Shown: positions 10,185 through 19,324, counted from the stretch's first letter. The stretch: 29,160 nt of DNA from Chrysochromulina tobinii (GCA_001275005.1 JWZX01001702.1:1-29160); one strand, 5' to 3'. The notes: generated by a model not told the origin, from the sequence alone. Numbers and translations: made by a program.

Positions 10185-11988
10185 TCAGCTTTGCTTGCCT
10201 TGCCAGCTCTTGGCAACGGGCCCGTAGTCGTAGATGATCTCGCGGTGGGAGCTCCAGCAGAGCTTGATTGCCTCGGGGGTGTGAATGCCCGCGGAGCGCG
10301 GGTCACCCGACGGGCCAAACCAGTGCTGCTGCGGCGCACCCGTCGTGCGTGCGCGGATGCCAGCGTACGTGGTGCCGGAGATCGTATTCGAGAGTACCTC
10401 ATGCAGAAAGTGCGGGTCGTTTGAGACGACGCCTGCGGTCAGGTGGTTCTCCATCCGGTTCACGAGCTCGAGGACGAGAGGCAGCTGCTTGTCGGAGTAC
10501 GAGGTGATCACCTGGGTGAGGGTCGGATGAGGCCCGGATGCGGTCGGCAGAACGGTCCAAATTAGGAACGGTCCAAATTAGGAACGGTCCAACAGGGGTA
10601 GTGGAGTCGGGGGCAGTGGAGTCGGGGGCAGTGGAGTCAGGAGTGGTGGGCTCAGGGGTGCGGCTCACCTGAAAGGGTCCAAAGAGCTCTTGGGTCGCTG
10701 TCTTGAAGGACTCGTCGCTCGCCAAGATCGACTCGATCGGCACATACACGGCCGTTGGCTCGACGGCGCCATAGCACGTGGGGATGGTGTGGCCGGTGAG
10801 CCGCTTCCCGCCAAACGCGAGGTACGCGCCGGGGAGCGCGAGGCATTTCTTGAAGTGCGCCTCCATCTTCTCCGTCGTCCAAGTAAGCACAGGACCGATG
10901 GTGAGGTCAGCGAAGGATCGCTTCGCCGCCTGTGCACCGAGCTTCCCCACCACGTCAAGCTTCATCCAATTGTCGTGAGCGATGAGCATCGACTGCGCGG
11001 AGCACTTTTGGCCACTCGCGGCGTACGCATCCTGGTCCGATTGCCACACGACGTAGTCGACCTCCGACGGATCGGGCCCAAGGATCTTCCAGTCGAATCC
11101 CGCGTCCTCGAGCTTCACCTTACCGCGCAGGTCGATGGCCAGTTTCTCCGCCACGCGCTGCGAGCCGGTGAAGAGGCACATCTTGCAGTCGCCCTGCACC
11201 ACGATCTCGTTCATCACCGGCCCGTCGCAGTAGATGAAGTCGATGTCGGTCTTCGGCAGCCCAACGTGGTGGAGCATGCGGATGAACTGCTCCATCACGA
11301 TGGCCACCTTTGAGTCCACCTTACACAGCGGCTGGTTGCCCATGAAGAGGGCCGAGCAGGTCTGGAGCGCGCAGATCTCGAGCGGGAAGTTGAACGGCGT
11401 GATCACCGCCACGCCGCCAAAAGGCATGCGGATGCCCGTGCTTGTCTGCCCAGTAAAGTCGCCCGGGATACCAAAGGAGCGCGCGAGGTAGCGCACCTGA
11501 TCCGAGCCGTAGTTTTCCATCCACTTGCGTGTGACGACCGGCTCGCCGCGGCACTGCGGCGTCGACTTGGGCACGAGCCGCTGGATGAGCTTTGTAAAGT
11601 ACTCGATCACCTCCGGCTTGCCAAGCTCCGCTGCCCCCTTGACCATCACCTCGCCGAGCATCGTGTACCGCTCCGGGTTCTTAAGCGGGTTGTGCAGCCC
11701 GGAGCGTGGGCAGCCAGCCATGCGCTCGACGTACGGGCCGATCTCGGCAATCGACGTGTCCGGCACTTTCACGAATCCCTCGCCGTTGAGTGGGTCAATG
11801 ACCGTGCCCTGCTTCGCCGCGCTGCTCCACACGCCGCCCACGAGGTTCTTGCCGACAGCCGGCGTGGCCGCGCTCATGGCCCACGGGTCAACGGTCGCCC
11901 ACGACGGCACGTAGCCGATGGCACGGCGCTGGTGCACGGTGCGCACGGTGCCCATCGCGCGGCGGCGTAGCAGCGCTAACGAGGCCAT
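10185..11988 (-). CDS. ALDH12: Delta-1-pyrroline-5-carboxylate dehydrogenase, ALDH12 type
   Basis: The enzyme oxidises P5C / glutamate semialdehyde to glutamate with NAD+, the last step of proline catabolism, normally in mitochondria. Exon 1 is 11988-10669 and exon 2 is 10511-10185, about 548 residues, close to the usual ALDH12 length. The N-terminus MASLALLRRRAMGTVRTVHQ is Arg-rich and lacks acidic residues, as in a mitochondrial transit peptide. Visible motifs are TPFNFPLE near residue 196, FTGSQRVAEKL, KLEDAGFDWK near 293 (characteristic of ALDH12, with the likely general-base Glu) and SGQKCSAQSM with the catalytic Cys at about 329. Exon 2 supplies the C-terminal HFLHEVLSNTISGTTYAG and QQHWFGPSGDPR. 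Upstream in-frame ATG at 12048 is possible but the 11988 start gives the better transit peptide. Convergent with the EF-hand-like gene. Confidence 0.93.
10512..10668 (-). other. Intron with two minisatellites in the ALDH12 gene
   Basis: On the coding strand TTTCAG|GTGAGC opens the intron and CACCCAG|GTGATC closes it; splicing joins GPFQ to VITSYSDKQ, the expected ALDH order. CAGGTGA occurs at both junctions. The interior has a 16-bp unit (AACGGTCCAAATTAGG on plus) repeated 2.6 times at 10551-10592 and a 15-bp unit (GTGGAGTCGGGGGCA) repeated three times at 10601-10645. The intron is 157 nt and has no in-frame stop before the exon 2 frame change, so retention would give a long aberrant C-terminus. 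Confidence 0.88.
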
Positions 11989-12483
11989 CCGCTTGCTTTC
12001 CCACTGACACCATTCTCGACGATTCTCGACGAAACGTCGTGTCGGCAAAATTGGTCCTGTTGAGGGCGTGCAGAAGAAGTCTTGTTCTCACGCGTACCAT
12101 GCTATGCATGAAACGTGCCAGCGGCGCCACACTCTCCAACAACCATTGAGTGACACTGTCTGCGAGCTTTCCGGACATTCATCCGGAGCGGCCGTCGACC
12201 GTTGGGCTCGACTCGGAGTAAGATTAAGATAACCTGCTCGCAGACAAACTCACAAACAGCACGCGACACATCATCCGACCATTCACAACGCGCGGAGAAT
12301 ATGGCCAACACGACACCTGCCCGCTGCTTGCCTGTCTTTCTGGCTTGGGATGCGTCCATTCACAGCTGCGTCCATTCTCAGCTGGGGCTGGTCCAGCTGC
12401 CCCGCGCCTCACAACAGCGGCGGCGCCCGGGTTTCGGCCGATAGTCTTCGAGGCCGCCTCGGCGCCTCGGGTGTGTGTTGCGC
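11989..12483. other. Intergenic region upstream of ALDH12 and downstream of ARMC6-like gene
   Basis: No convincing ORF. It should hold the ALDH12 promoter and 5' UTR. A short imperfect duplication (CGATTCTCGA twice near 12013-12033) is present. The sequence is less GC-rich than the coding parts. Confidence 0.5.
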
Positions 12484-14237
12484 TCAGAGCGCGTCGAGGT
12501 AGGCATCGGGCACGACGCCGGCCTCCTCCATCTCCTGCCGGATGGCCGCCTGCGCGACGGGCGTCTCAAGCCACTTGTCCCAATGGTTCTCGCCCTCGGG
12601 GTCGCCATTGTCGAGGATCTTATGATCCTCGAGAGTGCCTTGCCATTCCTCCTTGAGGTCCACTTTCAGATGGAGCTCACGAAGCGCGGCCTTGGCGGCG
12701 TTGTGAACGGCACCATCGGGGTGCGTGCCCATCACCTGGCGCAGCGGCGCCTCCACGCCCAGCTCGACAAACATGGCGATGTGCTCCGGATTGCGGCTGA
12801 TGAGGTTGCGAACCGCGAGCGGCCCCTTGCCCTGCATGCGCGGGTTGCTCACGTGCTGCGTAAAGGCCTGCACGATGGCAGCGAGGCCGCCCACCTCGGC
12901 GATCGCCTCGCAGTTCTCTGGCTGGCGCAGGGACATGGCGCCCAGCGCCGACACCGCGTCCGTTTGCATGCTCACATTGTTCGGATGCAGATGCATCGCC
13001 TGCACGATGGCCACGTGCCCATGACCATCAGAGGTCATCAGAGGCAATCCGAGGCAATCAGCGGCAATCAGCGTACCTGCACGATGGCCACGTGTCCATG
13101 GCCGGCCACGATTTGCTGCTTGCATGAGTCGTTGCCGGAGATGCTCGCGAGGAAGAAGCACGCCTGCTTGGCGACGGCCGCATCGGTCATGTGGGCGGCG
13201 AGCGCGCCGATCGCGAGCGGCAGCGACTCAAGCTCCGCGAGTGCCGAGCAGATCTGGTCCGTGACGGCCATGCGGGAAAGGGTCGCAAGCAGCTCGGCGA
13301 GGTGCGCCGGCGTCTCAGCGTACTTGGGATCCTTGGCGGCGTTGAGGAGCACGGGGAGGAGTTTGAGCTCGACCGCCGCCTTGGCGTGCTCGAGCCCCTT
13401 GGACGTGCGCGCGCGCGCGTCGTCCGAGAGCGTCGTCGTGCGCAGCGCAGCGCACGCAGATAGGAAGGTCGCGGGCTGGTCGATGAAGTGCTTCAGCGCG
13501 GGCGCGATGATGCGAAGCAACTTGGCAGAGGCTACGAACTGCTGCCGGTGTGTCTCGTGCACGAGCATGGCGGCGCGGCATGCGAGGAAGCCCCCGCGCG
13601 CCACGCCCGCATCCTCCGGGTGCCGGCGCAGCAGTGCAGAGAGGGCAGCGATGCCGCGCACACCCAACTGCTCTCGAGCCTCCGGGTCGCCAAGCACGAC
13701 GGCGAGCGACTCGAGGATGGGCGTGAGCGCGGCGGGCGTGTGCATGACCGCGAGCGCCGACGAGACAAGCGCGTCCACTGCCCCCTCGAGCACGATCAGC
13801 GCCATCGCCTCCTTCTCCTTCTGGAGCGCCGTGCGGATCTGCGCCGCCGCCTCGGCGAGTGCGATGCTGCGCTCGGCGTCCACGCGGATGAAGTGGAGCT
13901 TCATCTTGCCGCCGCCGAAGGCGAGCTCGAGCTCCTCCTCCTCGCCCTCGTCCGCCGCCGTCTCGAGCGCCGCCTTGAGCGCGCGCAGCCCGACGATCAC
14001 TGCCGGGTCGTCTGACGGATCACCGCCCGGAACGCGCTTGACAATGTTGGAGAGGTTGACACCCTGCGACTCGAACTGCTGGATGGCGTCGGCAAGCGCC
14101 TCCTCGGGTTCCATCGCCAAATCATCGACGTTCTCCTTGACCACCTCGTCGAAGGTCTCCTGCGAGATGCGCGCGTACAGCGCGGACTCCTTCTTCTCGT
14201 CCGTGTGGTAAGCGCCAGCAGTCGGGCGAAGGCCCAT
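12484..14237 (-). CDS. ARMC6: ARMC6-like armadillo-repeat protein
   Basis: Two exons, 14237-13077 and 12999-12484, give about 558 residues; animal ARMC6 is near 500. The N-terminal block ISQETFDEVVKENVDDLAM and QQFESQGVNLSNIVK closely match what I know of ARMC6. The rest is a run of helical ARM-type repeats rich in Ala and Leu (for example LAELLATLSRMAV and AVSALGAMSLRQPENCEAIA). ARM folds bind peptides or partner proteins; the molecular role of ARMC6 is poorly defined. The start at 14237 has context GCCATGGGC and removes a Cys-rich 20-residue extension of the longer ORF. An Asp/Glu run (DEGEEEELELA) interrupts the early repeats. The gene is divergent from the 14617 gene, with 379 bp between the two start codons. 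Confidence 0.88.
13000..13076 (-). other. 77-nt intron with decamer repeats and copied exon end
   Basis: On the coding strand the donor is GTGCAG|GTACGC and the acceptor GTGCAG|GCGATG; splicing joins HVAIVQ to AMHLHPNN in frame. Five 10-bp units (13023-13072) resemble CTCTGATGAC/CGCTGATTGC, related to the decamer in the intron at 5471-5587. The last 27 nt of the intron (13000-13026) copy the last 27 nt of the upstream exon (13077-13103) with two mismatches. Confidence 0.85.
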
Positions 14238-14616
14238 GGCGAGAGCTAGTGAGTGGCAGGTGGTGCAGGTGGTGCAAAGGAGCCTGTGAGGCGGCAAACG
14301 TACGGGGCTCCAGAATTAGTGACGGGCCAATCGAGGCGGACGTATCAGTGGACCGACGCGACGGCGCACTTTGGGGTCGGAGAATTGCCGTTGTCGATCG
14401 ACGCCTTTCGGGCGGCGCGAGTTTCGATTCATTCAAATGGTTGCGAGCGACTGTGTGCGTAAGTGCTGGAGTTCAAGGAGCGCTACATGTAACTTCATCA
14501 TGTTGTTCGCTCCGCCACATTCCACAGCACACCGAGAGTGTTGTTTTTCCGCTCGAGAAGGCCCGCTTGGCTCTTCGTCTTGCGCTCCATCCGCTCGCTC
14601 GTGTCCGCTCGGCACC
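14238..14616. promoter_or_regulatory. Divergent promoter region, ARMC6-like and 134-residue gene
   Basis: Two start codons face away from each other over 379 bp with no ORF of merit between them. The region must carry the promoter and 5' UTR of at least one of the two genes. I see no confident TATA box or factor site. Confidence 0.5.
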
Positions 14617-15021
14617 ATGCCGGCAGAGCTCATGACCGTGCAGCGCTCGGAGTTTGCCAAGGAGCAGCTTGAGAAGGAGGCCGTCCGCTTTGGGCTCAAC
14701 CCGAAGGTGAAGAAGCTCACGTCGGTTCAGATCAAGCTCCTCGAGCGCATCCGCGACTTGGACAAGGAGCCGTACCCAATCACATACCCGGGCACCACGC
14801 GCTCGGCTGAGCAGGTCGCTGCATCCATCGAGATGCACAAGCGCGTCAACCCCGGCTACGTCGACATGCCCTACAAGTGCTCAAGCCAAGAGCAGTTCAA
14901 ATACTATCCTCCGCCAGACTTTTCGCGCGCGTACCTGAAGAAGAAGAGTGACTGCGACTTCCAGGGCTTTGCGAACGAGGCCATCCTCAAGCACGTCGAT
15001 CTGAAGAAGACGAGCCACTGA
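14617..15021 (+). CDS. Uncharacterised 134-residue protein
   Basis: The protein is small, charged and Lys-rich, and no signal peptide or membrane segment is visible. Start ATG at 14617 (CACCATGCC context) opens MPAELMTVQRSEFAKEQLEK; the longer ORF upstream looks like 5' UTR because it lacks the coding base bias. Middle part has EPYPITYPGTTRSAEQVAAS and NPGYVDMPYKC; the end is Lys/His-rich (KHVDLKKTSH). The alternation of short helices and Pro/Tyr loops is similar to small microtubule-associated or axonemal proteins, but I do not recognise a family. No intron is needed. Codon bias agrees with neighbouring genes, so it is likely real. Confidence 0.72.
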   Translation: MPAELMTVQRSEFAKEQLEKEAVRFGLNPKVKKLTSVQIKLLERIRDLDKEPYPITYPGTTRSAEQVAASIEMHKRVNPGYVDMPYKCSSQEQFKYYPPPDFSRAYLKKKSDCDFQGFANEAILKHVDLKKTSH

Positions 15022-15398
15022 GAGATAGAGAGCCGAGAGTAGCGATTGCGCACAGGTCTTAGAGAATCGCCATTTTAGAGCGTCGCTCTGCGCGCCGCCA
15101 GTTGTACCCCGGAGAACCGTGTCCGGCCTCAACCTGTAGTCTACTGTTGGTGTTGTACACTGGTGTGACGAAGATATGAGTTGCATGAAACGAGCTGTCA
15201 ACATGATCTATTGTCATACAAACTTCGAGTAGTTATGGGGGCGAGGCGAGCGCGTGCGGCGCGGGCGGGCCGGGACCCGGTGCACCGCACCCACGCGCCG
15301 CGACTGTGGGTCTCTCTCCGAAACGTGCACCTGCAGATGCGACCTCATCCCAGCTGCGCGCATCCTTCCCCGACGGTGCAGGCCCGCCTAATTGCCGC
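15022..15398. other. Intergenic region between convergent genes
   Basis: This is the 3' flank shared by the 134-residue gene (+) and the derlin gene (-). The left half is AT-richer, the right half GC-rich. No supported ORF or RNA gene. Confidence 0.5.
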
Positions 15399-16115
15399 CT
15401 AATTACCTCCCAGGCGATGGCCGCCGCCGCCCCATGCGTGGCCGCCAAATGCGTTGCGGTTCTGGCGCGCCTGCCGGTCGGCGGCACTGGCGGGCTGGTC
15501 AAGAGCATTCGCGAGGAAGGCGGGCGCCCGGAGCCGATAGCCTTGGATGTCCTCGAGAAAGTAGTACACGTGCCCACCGAAGATGCCGATCAAATCGGGA
15601 ACGGGCGATCCGCCCATGAGCTTGTGGATGGCGCAGAGCACCCACGGGAAATAGAAGGCCTGCACGTTGAACAGGCCGAAGATATTGATGACCTGCTCCG
15701 AGTACTCTCGGCTCCAGAGGTACACGATCGCAGAGAGCATCGACTGCGAGAGCAAGGGTACTTCCATCCCGAAGAGCCACACCACCGCGATCATCACAAT
15801 ACCGCTGATGGCCATGAACCAGACCATGTCGGCGGTGCGGCCCTCGAAGCGCTTCTGCTCGAGCTCGCGCCCATAGCGCACGAGGAAGAACATGGAGAAG
15901 ACGAATGGCAGGCTGAACTTTCCGAAGAAGCAGAAATTGGTCACCAGCCGCCACAGTTCCAGATTGTTGACGATTGCTCCATAATCGAGAAAGAGGAAAT
16001 AGGGCGAGAGGAGGTCCATCTGCACAATGATGGTCGTCCCCATTGCCGCGGTCATGTAGGCGCGCGTGACGGGCTTGAGGTTGCGGTACCACTCCTCGGG
16101 TCCTTCATCGGGCAT
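15399..16115 (-). CDS. DERL: Derlin (Der1-like rhomboid pseudoprotease)
   Basis: Derlins are ER-membrane proteins of ERAD that help retrotranslocate misfolded proteins and recruit p97/CDC48. The 238-residue protein has the usual derlin length. Visible features are the N-terminal EEWYRNLKPVTRAYMTAAMG, the NLELWRLVTNFCFFGKFSLP block typical of the family, several hydrophobic segments (for example FSMFFLVRYGRELEQKRFEG and MVWFMAISGIVMIAVVWLFG), and a cytosolic tail ending HAWGGGGHRLG, a good match to the p97-binding SHP box. No catalytic rhomboid GxSG motif is seen, as expected. Start ATG at 16115 (MPDEGPEEW) chosen over 16148 because derlins start close to this EEWY block. Which derlin paralogue it is cannot be told by eye. 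In secondary-plastid algae some derlins act in plastid import (SELMA), but the SHP box favours the ERAD form. Confidence 0.95.
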   Translation of the reverse strand: MPDEGPEEWYRNLKPVTRAYMTAAMGTTIIVQMDLLSPYFLFLDYGAIVNNLELWRLVTNFCFFGKFSLPFVFSMFFLVRYGRELEQKRFEGRTADMVWFMAISGIVMIAVVWLFGMEVPLLSQSMLSAIVYLWSREYSEQVINIFGLFNVQAFYFPWVLCAIHKLMGGSPVPDLIGIFGGHVYYFLEDIQGYRLRAPAFLANALDQPASAADRQARQNRNAFGGHAWGGGGHRLGGN

Positions 16116-16400
16116 CGCGTCACACTCCAATGCGCACGACACACACACTTGCGAGCGTTTTGTGAGGGTGCGACCTAGAGGGCCACGTCACGATTGCGGT
16201 TTGCAGTCTATGGCTGTTCACCGTGGCGGCCGTGCTGCTTACATGTAGGTGAAAACTCTCCATGTAGATCGCGTGAAGGAGAAGGGAAACGTCTTTATGT
16301 GAGTCGCCTATTTCTCCTCAATGCCCTCTTCGCTCGCTGCCCTCTCTCGCTGCCAAAATTGACACCCACGCCCAAACCCCATACGTTCGAAGTGTCTCCG

Positions 16401-16853
16401 ATGCCGTTCACACCATCTCCTTCGTCCGTCTTCCCGACGACGCGGTACAGCATCACCTCCGAGAGCAAAGACGCCTTTCATTGGCAGGAGCCTGCTCCAC
16501 CCGCAGTGCCCTTCTACCGCAAGCCTGCAGGGTCTGCGCCGTCGCCGTATGTGCCTATTGCTCCGATCACCGTGCTCGGCGAGCTCGAGGTGCTCAAGCA
16601 GAAGCTCAATGCGCTGCAAGCCACCGTCGAGGCCGCGCCGGCGGCCGCGCTGGCAGATGGTGGTGCGCTGCCCGCCGACGCCGACGGGCAGGTGTGGCAA
16701 GGCGCGTCGTACGACTCATTTGCGCAGTATGCGGGCGAGGCGGCGCGCGTGCGCAGCGCTGGCCGCCTGGCCTTCGGCAGCGATCGGATGAAGATGGACG
16801 TGCGGCCGGCCGCCAAGGTGCCAGGCGAGGGTGTCACAGGCTGGCGCTACTGA
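16401..16853 (+). CDS. Uncharacterised 150-residue protein
   Basis: ATG at 16401 begins MPFTPSPSSVFPTTRYSITS. The N-terminal third is Ser/Pro/Thr-rich and probably disordered; a short coiled-coil helix follows (LGELEVLKQKLNALQATVEA), then an Ala-rich linker and a basic C-terminus (RMKMDVRPAAKVPGEG) ending GWRY. No signal peptide or membrane span. The longer upstream extension of the ORF to 16194 has weaker coding bias and is probably 5' UTR. It is divergent from the derlin gene with 285 bp between starts. Family unknown; a small cytoskeletal adaptor is one possibility, without real evidence. Confidence 0.6.
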   Translation: MPFTPSPSSVFPTTRYSITSESKDAFHWQEPAPPAVPFYRKPAGSAPSPYVPIAPITVLGELEVLKQKLNALQATVEAAPAAALADGGALPADADGQVWQGASYDSFAQYAGEAARVRSAGRLAFGSDRMKMDVRPAAKVPGEGVTGWRY

Positions 16854-17387
16854 GGCGGCTCCGTACACTCAACCAGATGTGTGCACATCGCGAGGGCGCG
16901 TGTGCCCGTGCACATGGCCTGTGATCTATCAGCTTGAGGGTCGTTTCAACAGCGCCCGTGCACGATGGGCTATGTGTGTCTGTGACTCTGTGCGCTGGAG
17001 CGCGCACGCCGCGGGTGCATGCGTCGATCGGCCACTTTGAGACGCGGCGACGCGCACAATCAGCAGGATTAGTAAGCTGCCCCGGATGCGTGTGTATGTG
17101 CGATGCATGAAATTATGTGAGAATCTCTCAGGCTATATTCGCGCAGCAGCTTCGAGCATTGAGCTCGCCTTTCGCATTCACGCGCCGCGGCTAGTCCGGT
17201 ACTAGCGGACTACACGCCCGCCGTCCGGCCGTCGGCGGGGCGGGACCGTGACCGTCGTGACCGCGGCAGTAGGAACTCGAGCGGACTACACGCCCGCGCG
17301 TCCGGCCGTCGGCGGGGCAGGACCGTGACTCCGTCGTGACCGCGGCAGCCGGCACGGGCTATGGACGAGCGCAACCGAACCGCGTCG
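16854..17387. other. Intergenic region with a 65-bp direct repeat
   Basis: The 3' flanks of the 150-residue gene (+) and the methyltransferase gene (-) lie here. No ORF of merit. A direct repeat occupies 17205-17348. Confidence 0.55.
17205..17348. repeat. Direct repeat, two copies of about 65 bp
   Basis: Copy 1 is 17205-17269 and copy 2 is 17281-17348. Both start GCGGACTACACGCCCG and end CCGCGGCAG; they differ by a few indels and one G/A change. The 11-bp spacer is unrelated. The unit is very GC-rich with several self-complementary CGGCCG stretches. Confidence 0.9.
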
Positions 17388-18191
17388 TTAGGCGCACGGG
17401 CTCGGTAGCGATACCCGGAGCAGGCCGACCGAGTCTTCTTGTCGGCCACACCAGCTGAGTGATGCTCCGCAGCGTCGCAAATCCGCCTGCGAAATCGGCT
17501 CCACCAGAAACCTCAAGGTCCTTGACCATTCGGCGTCGCCTGAGGACGTATGCATCTCCTGCAGGAGGAGCTCACGCCCCTTGCCGTTCATGCGGCCGGG
17601 GTCGGCGACGATGCACGTAGCTCCTTCGCTCACAGCGCGTGCCACGCATCGGCCCACTGCGCGTGCAGTCGCGGCTTCATACAACAGGTCCGCACAGACC
17701 AAGACCGTCTGCGGATCGCAAGGTTCCCATGGCATCGGAGCGTCTGAGAGCAGGTTCGAACGCTCAGTTCGTAGGCGAGGCGCGCGGAGAGCTTGGTGAT
17801 CGAGCGCCGCGCATGCCACGAGGTCGAGTGCGAGCGGCGACCAATCGCAGGCTAGCACCTCATTTGCTCCCGCTGCAAGTGCCGCAAGGCTGGGCAAACC
17901 TGGTCCACATCCGAGCTCGACCACACGCACCCTCTCCGTTCCACAGCGCCTGCCAACTTCCTCGACGACGTTCCTCGCAGCCACGTAGGAAGACGGCCAC
18001 AGGCACGCTCCATACACGTCGCTTTCACCAGAAGCACGCTCGTGTTCGAGCAGCAGCCGATCGGGGTCTGCGGCCTCATAGACATGCACAGGGCCGCTGA
18101 GTCCCTTGAGAGTGATCGAAATCTGCGACACGCCTGCTCTGACTGCCGTGCCATGCACCGTCGTAGCCACACCAAGCGAAAGTAGGTGCAT
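17388..18191 (-). CDS. METTL21-like (Methyltransf_16) protein methyltransferase
   Basis: This is a seven-beta-strand, SAM-dependent methyltransferase of the family that methylates lysines on chaperones, elongation factors and similar proteins. The 267-residue reading from ATG 18191 shows the family order: VYGACLWPSSYVAARNV (the conserved Trp-Pro segment before motif I), motif I VVELGCGPGLPSLAALAAG near residue 90, post-I VLACDWSPLAL, and VLVCADLLYEA, which corresponds to the ADxxY signature. A later IVADPGR segment fits the next strand. The N-terminal LSLGVATTVHG and ITLKGLSGPVHVYEAADPDR are similar to the beta-hairpin entry of METTL21-type enzymes. A longer ORF starts at 18281, adding 30 residues with His/Cys-rich, unconserved look. 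The exact substrate cannot be inferred. Confidence 0.85.
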   Translation of the reverse strand: MHLLSLGVATTVHGTAVRAGVSQISITLKGLSGPVHVYEAADPDRLLLEHERASGESDVYGACLWPSSYVAARNVVEEVGRRCGTERVRVVELGCGPGLPSLAALAAGANEVLACDWSPLALDLVACAALDHQALRAPRLRTERSNLLSDAPMPWEPCDPQTVLVCADLLYEAATARAVGRCVARAVSEGATCIVADPGRMNGKGRELLLQEMHTSSGDAEWSRTLRFLVEPISQADLRRCGASLSWCGRQEDSVGLLRVSLPSPCA

Positions 18192-18281
18192 GTTTTCTTC
18201 GCAAAAGAGCGAACTTCGGTGTGAATGTGAATGTGTGTCTTGGCCATAACACGCGCGCCACCGACAAGTCGACTCAGTCAC

Positions 18282-18739
18282 AGTAGAGAGTAGACTAGTG
18301 TGAGCATGGCTGCCGTTTTCACTTTGACTTTCTCTCAGAACAAAGCGTACGCCCGCGAGACCCCCACACGGGTCCGCGGAGACCGCGCGGGTGGGACAAT
18401 TGGGGTGTTGCCTTTGGGGTCACGCTCACGGGGTCCGTATATTACGGGGTCTGGGAGGTTCAGGTTGACGCGGACGGTCCGGGCGGGTCTACGCCATATC
18501 AGCAGGAGAGACGGTACGGAAGCCGGGACGGCGCCACCTATCAGGATCCGCTGTCTTCGGTGTGTCAGAATACCGGATTACGCTGCTGTTGATTAAGCAA
18601 TCCTTCGGACTCTGCTCAGACACCGTAATGATAGTACCTCTGTTTTCTCGGCTCAGGTGATGCACCGGACTCAGGTGATGCACCGGACCTCAGAATCACT
18701 CTATGGCACGCCAGGTTTGCTGTTCCATGAGATTGCTCG
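18282..18739. other. Intergenic region, 18-bp tandem duplication
   Basis: Probable promoter side of the methyltransferase and 3' flank of the VP/HQP gene. Contains TCAGGTGATGCACCGGAC twice in tandem (18653-18670 and 18671-18688). Short ORFs here show no coding bias. Confidence 0.55.
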
Positions 18740-19102
18740 TCATAGGCCCATGTTAAGCCACCACAGTGCGCTGACCATAGGGCCGCCCTGATGCGTACCA
18801 CGCTTCTTCACGTCTGCTGCCATCTCGGAGATGGCTGCAGCAGACTTGAAGCTCGTCTGCTGGTGCGGCTGGTGCGGCTGGTGCGGCTGGTGCGGCTGGT
18901 GCGGCTGGTGCGGCTGGTGCGGCTGGTGCTGCTGGTGCTGCTGGTGCTGCTGGTGCTGCGGCACGGGCACCTGTAACTGCAATGTTTGTCCGGCGACGAC
19001 GCCGAGCGGCACCTGGACGGCGACGATCTGGCCACCAACGTTTGCGTGGAAGACGCCCCCGGGCGGGACGTCCGGGGGCACCTGCACCATGTAGGCCAGC
19101 AT
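18740..19102 (-). CDS. Small protein with VP-GQ-VP motif and His/Gln/Pro repeats
   Basis: From ATG 19102 the reading is 120 residues; ATG 19090 is an equal option. The first part, VPPDVPPGGVFHANVGGQIV followed by VQVPLGVVAGQTLQLQVPVP, repeats a VP-x-G-V-x-x-G-x-x-hydrophobic pattern with a central GQ. Motifs of this type recur in many algal and protist proteins; I know no settled function. Then come (HQQ)3 and (HQP)7-like tripeptides encoded by a 9-bp minisatellite, and a 40-residue tail. The tail has weaker coding character and the true 3' end may be spliced differently. Divergent from the Sfi1-like gene with 222 bp between starts. Confidence 0.55.
   Translation of the reverse strand: MLAYMVQVPPDVPPGGVFHANVGGQIVAVQVPLGVVAGQTLQLQVPVPQHQQHQQHQQHQPHQPHQPHQPHQPHQPHQPHQQTSFKSAAAISEMAADVKKRGTHQGGPMVSALWWLNMGL
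18860..18958. repeat. Minisatellite, 9-bp unit x 11
   Basis: Plus-strand units CTGGTGCGG repeat about seven to eight times and then change to CTGGTGCTG for three more. On the coding (minus) strand they encode CACCAGCCG (HQP) and CACCAGCAG (HQQ) in frame. Confidence 0.95.
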
Positions 19103-19324
19103 CGGAAGGTCGCAGCCAAGGAGGGCGAGACGAGGTCCGTCGGACCGCCCAGCAAGTCCTCGGGTCGCAGAGCGACGAAGAGTGACGAAGTGCAAGCTAC
19201 GATAAAAGTTACTGCTTGAAGAGCTCATCGGAAAATGTGGGGGGGGAGGCGGGGGGTAGCCATGTGTTGTCTGCCGCGCCGAGCTCTTTTTACGAATTTC
19301 GTTTTTTACGAAACTCAAAGCACA

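Noticed and set aside
9780-10424. 214-codon plus-strand ORF
   Set aside because: Pro/Arg-rich, half of it antisense to ALDH12 exon 2; explained as a shadow.
12475-14211. 578-codon ORF on the plus strand over the ARMC6-like gene
   Set aside because: Ser/Ala/Arg-rich antisense reading; the minus strand encodes the recognisable ARMC6 N-terminus and ARM repeats.
18831-19094. Plus-strand ORF with a CGW/CCW tripeptide run
   Set aside because: Complement of the HQP minisatellite; the motif-bearing VP-GQ reading is on the minus strand.
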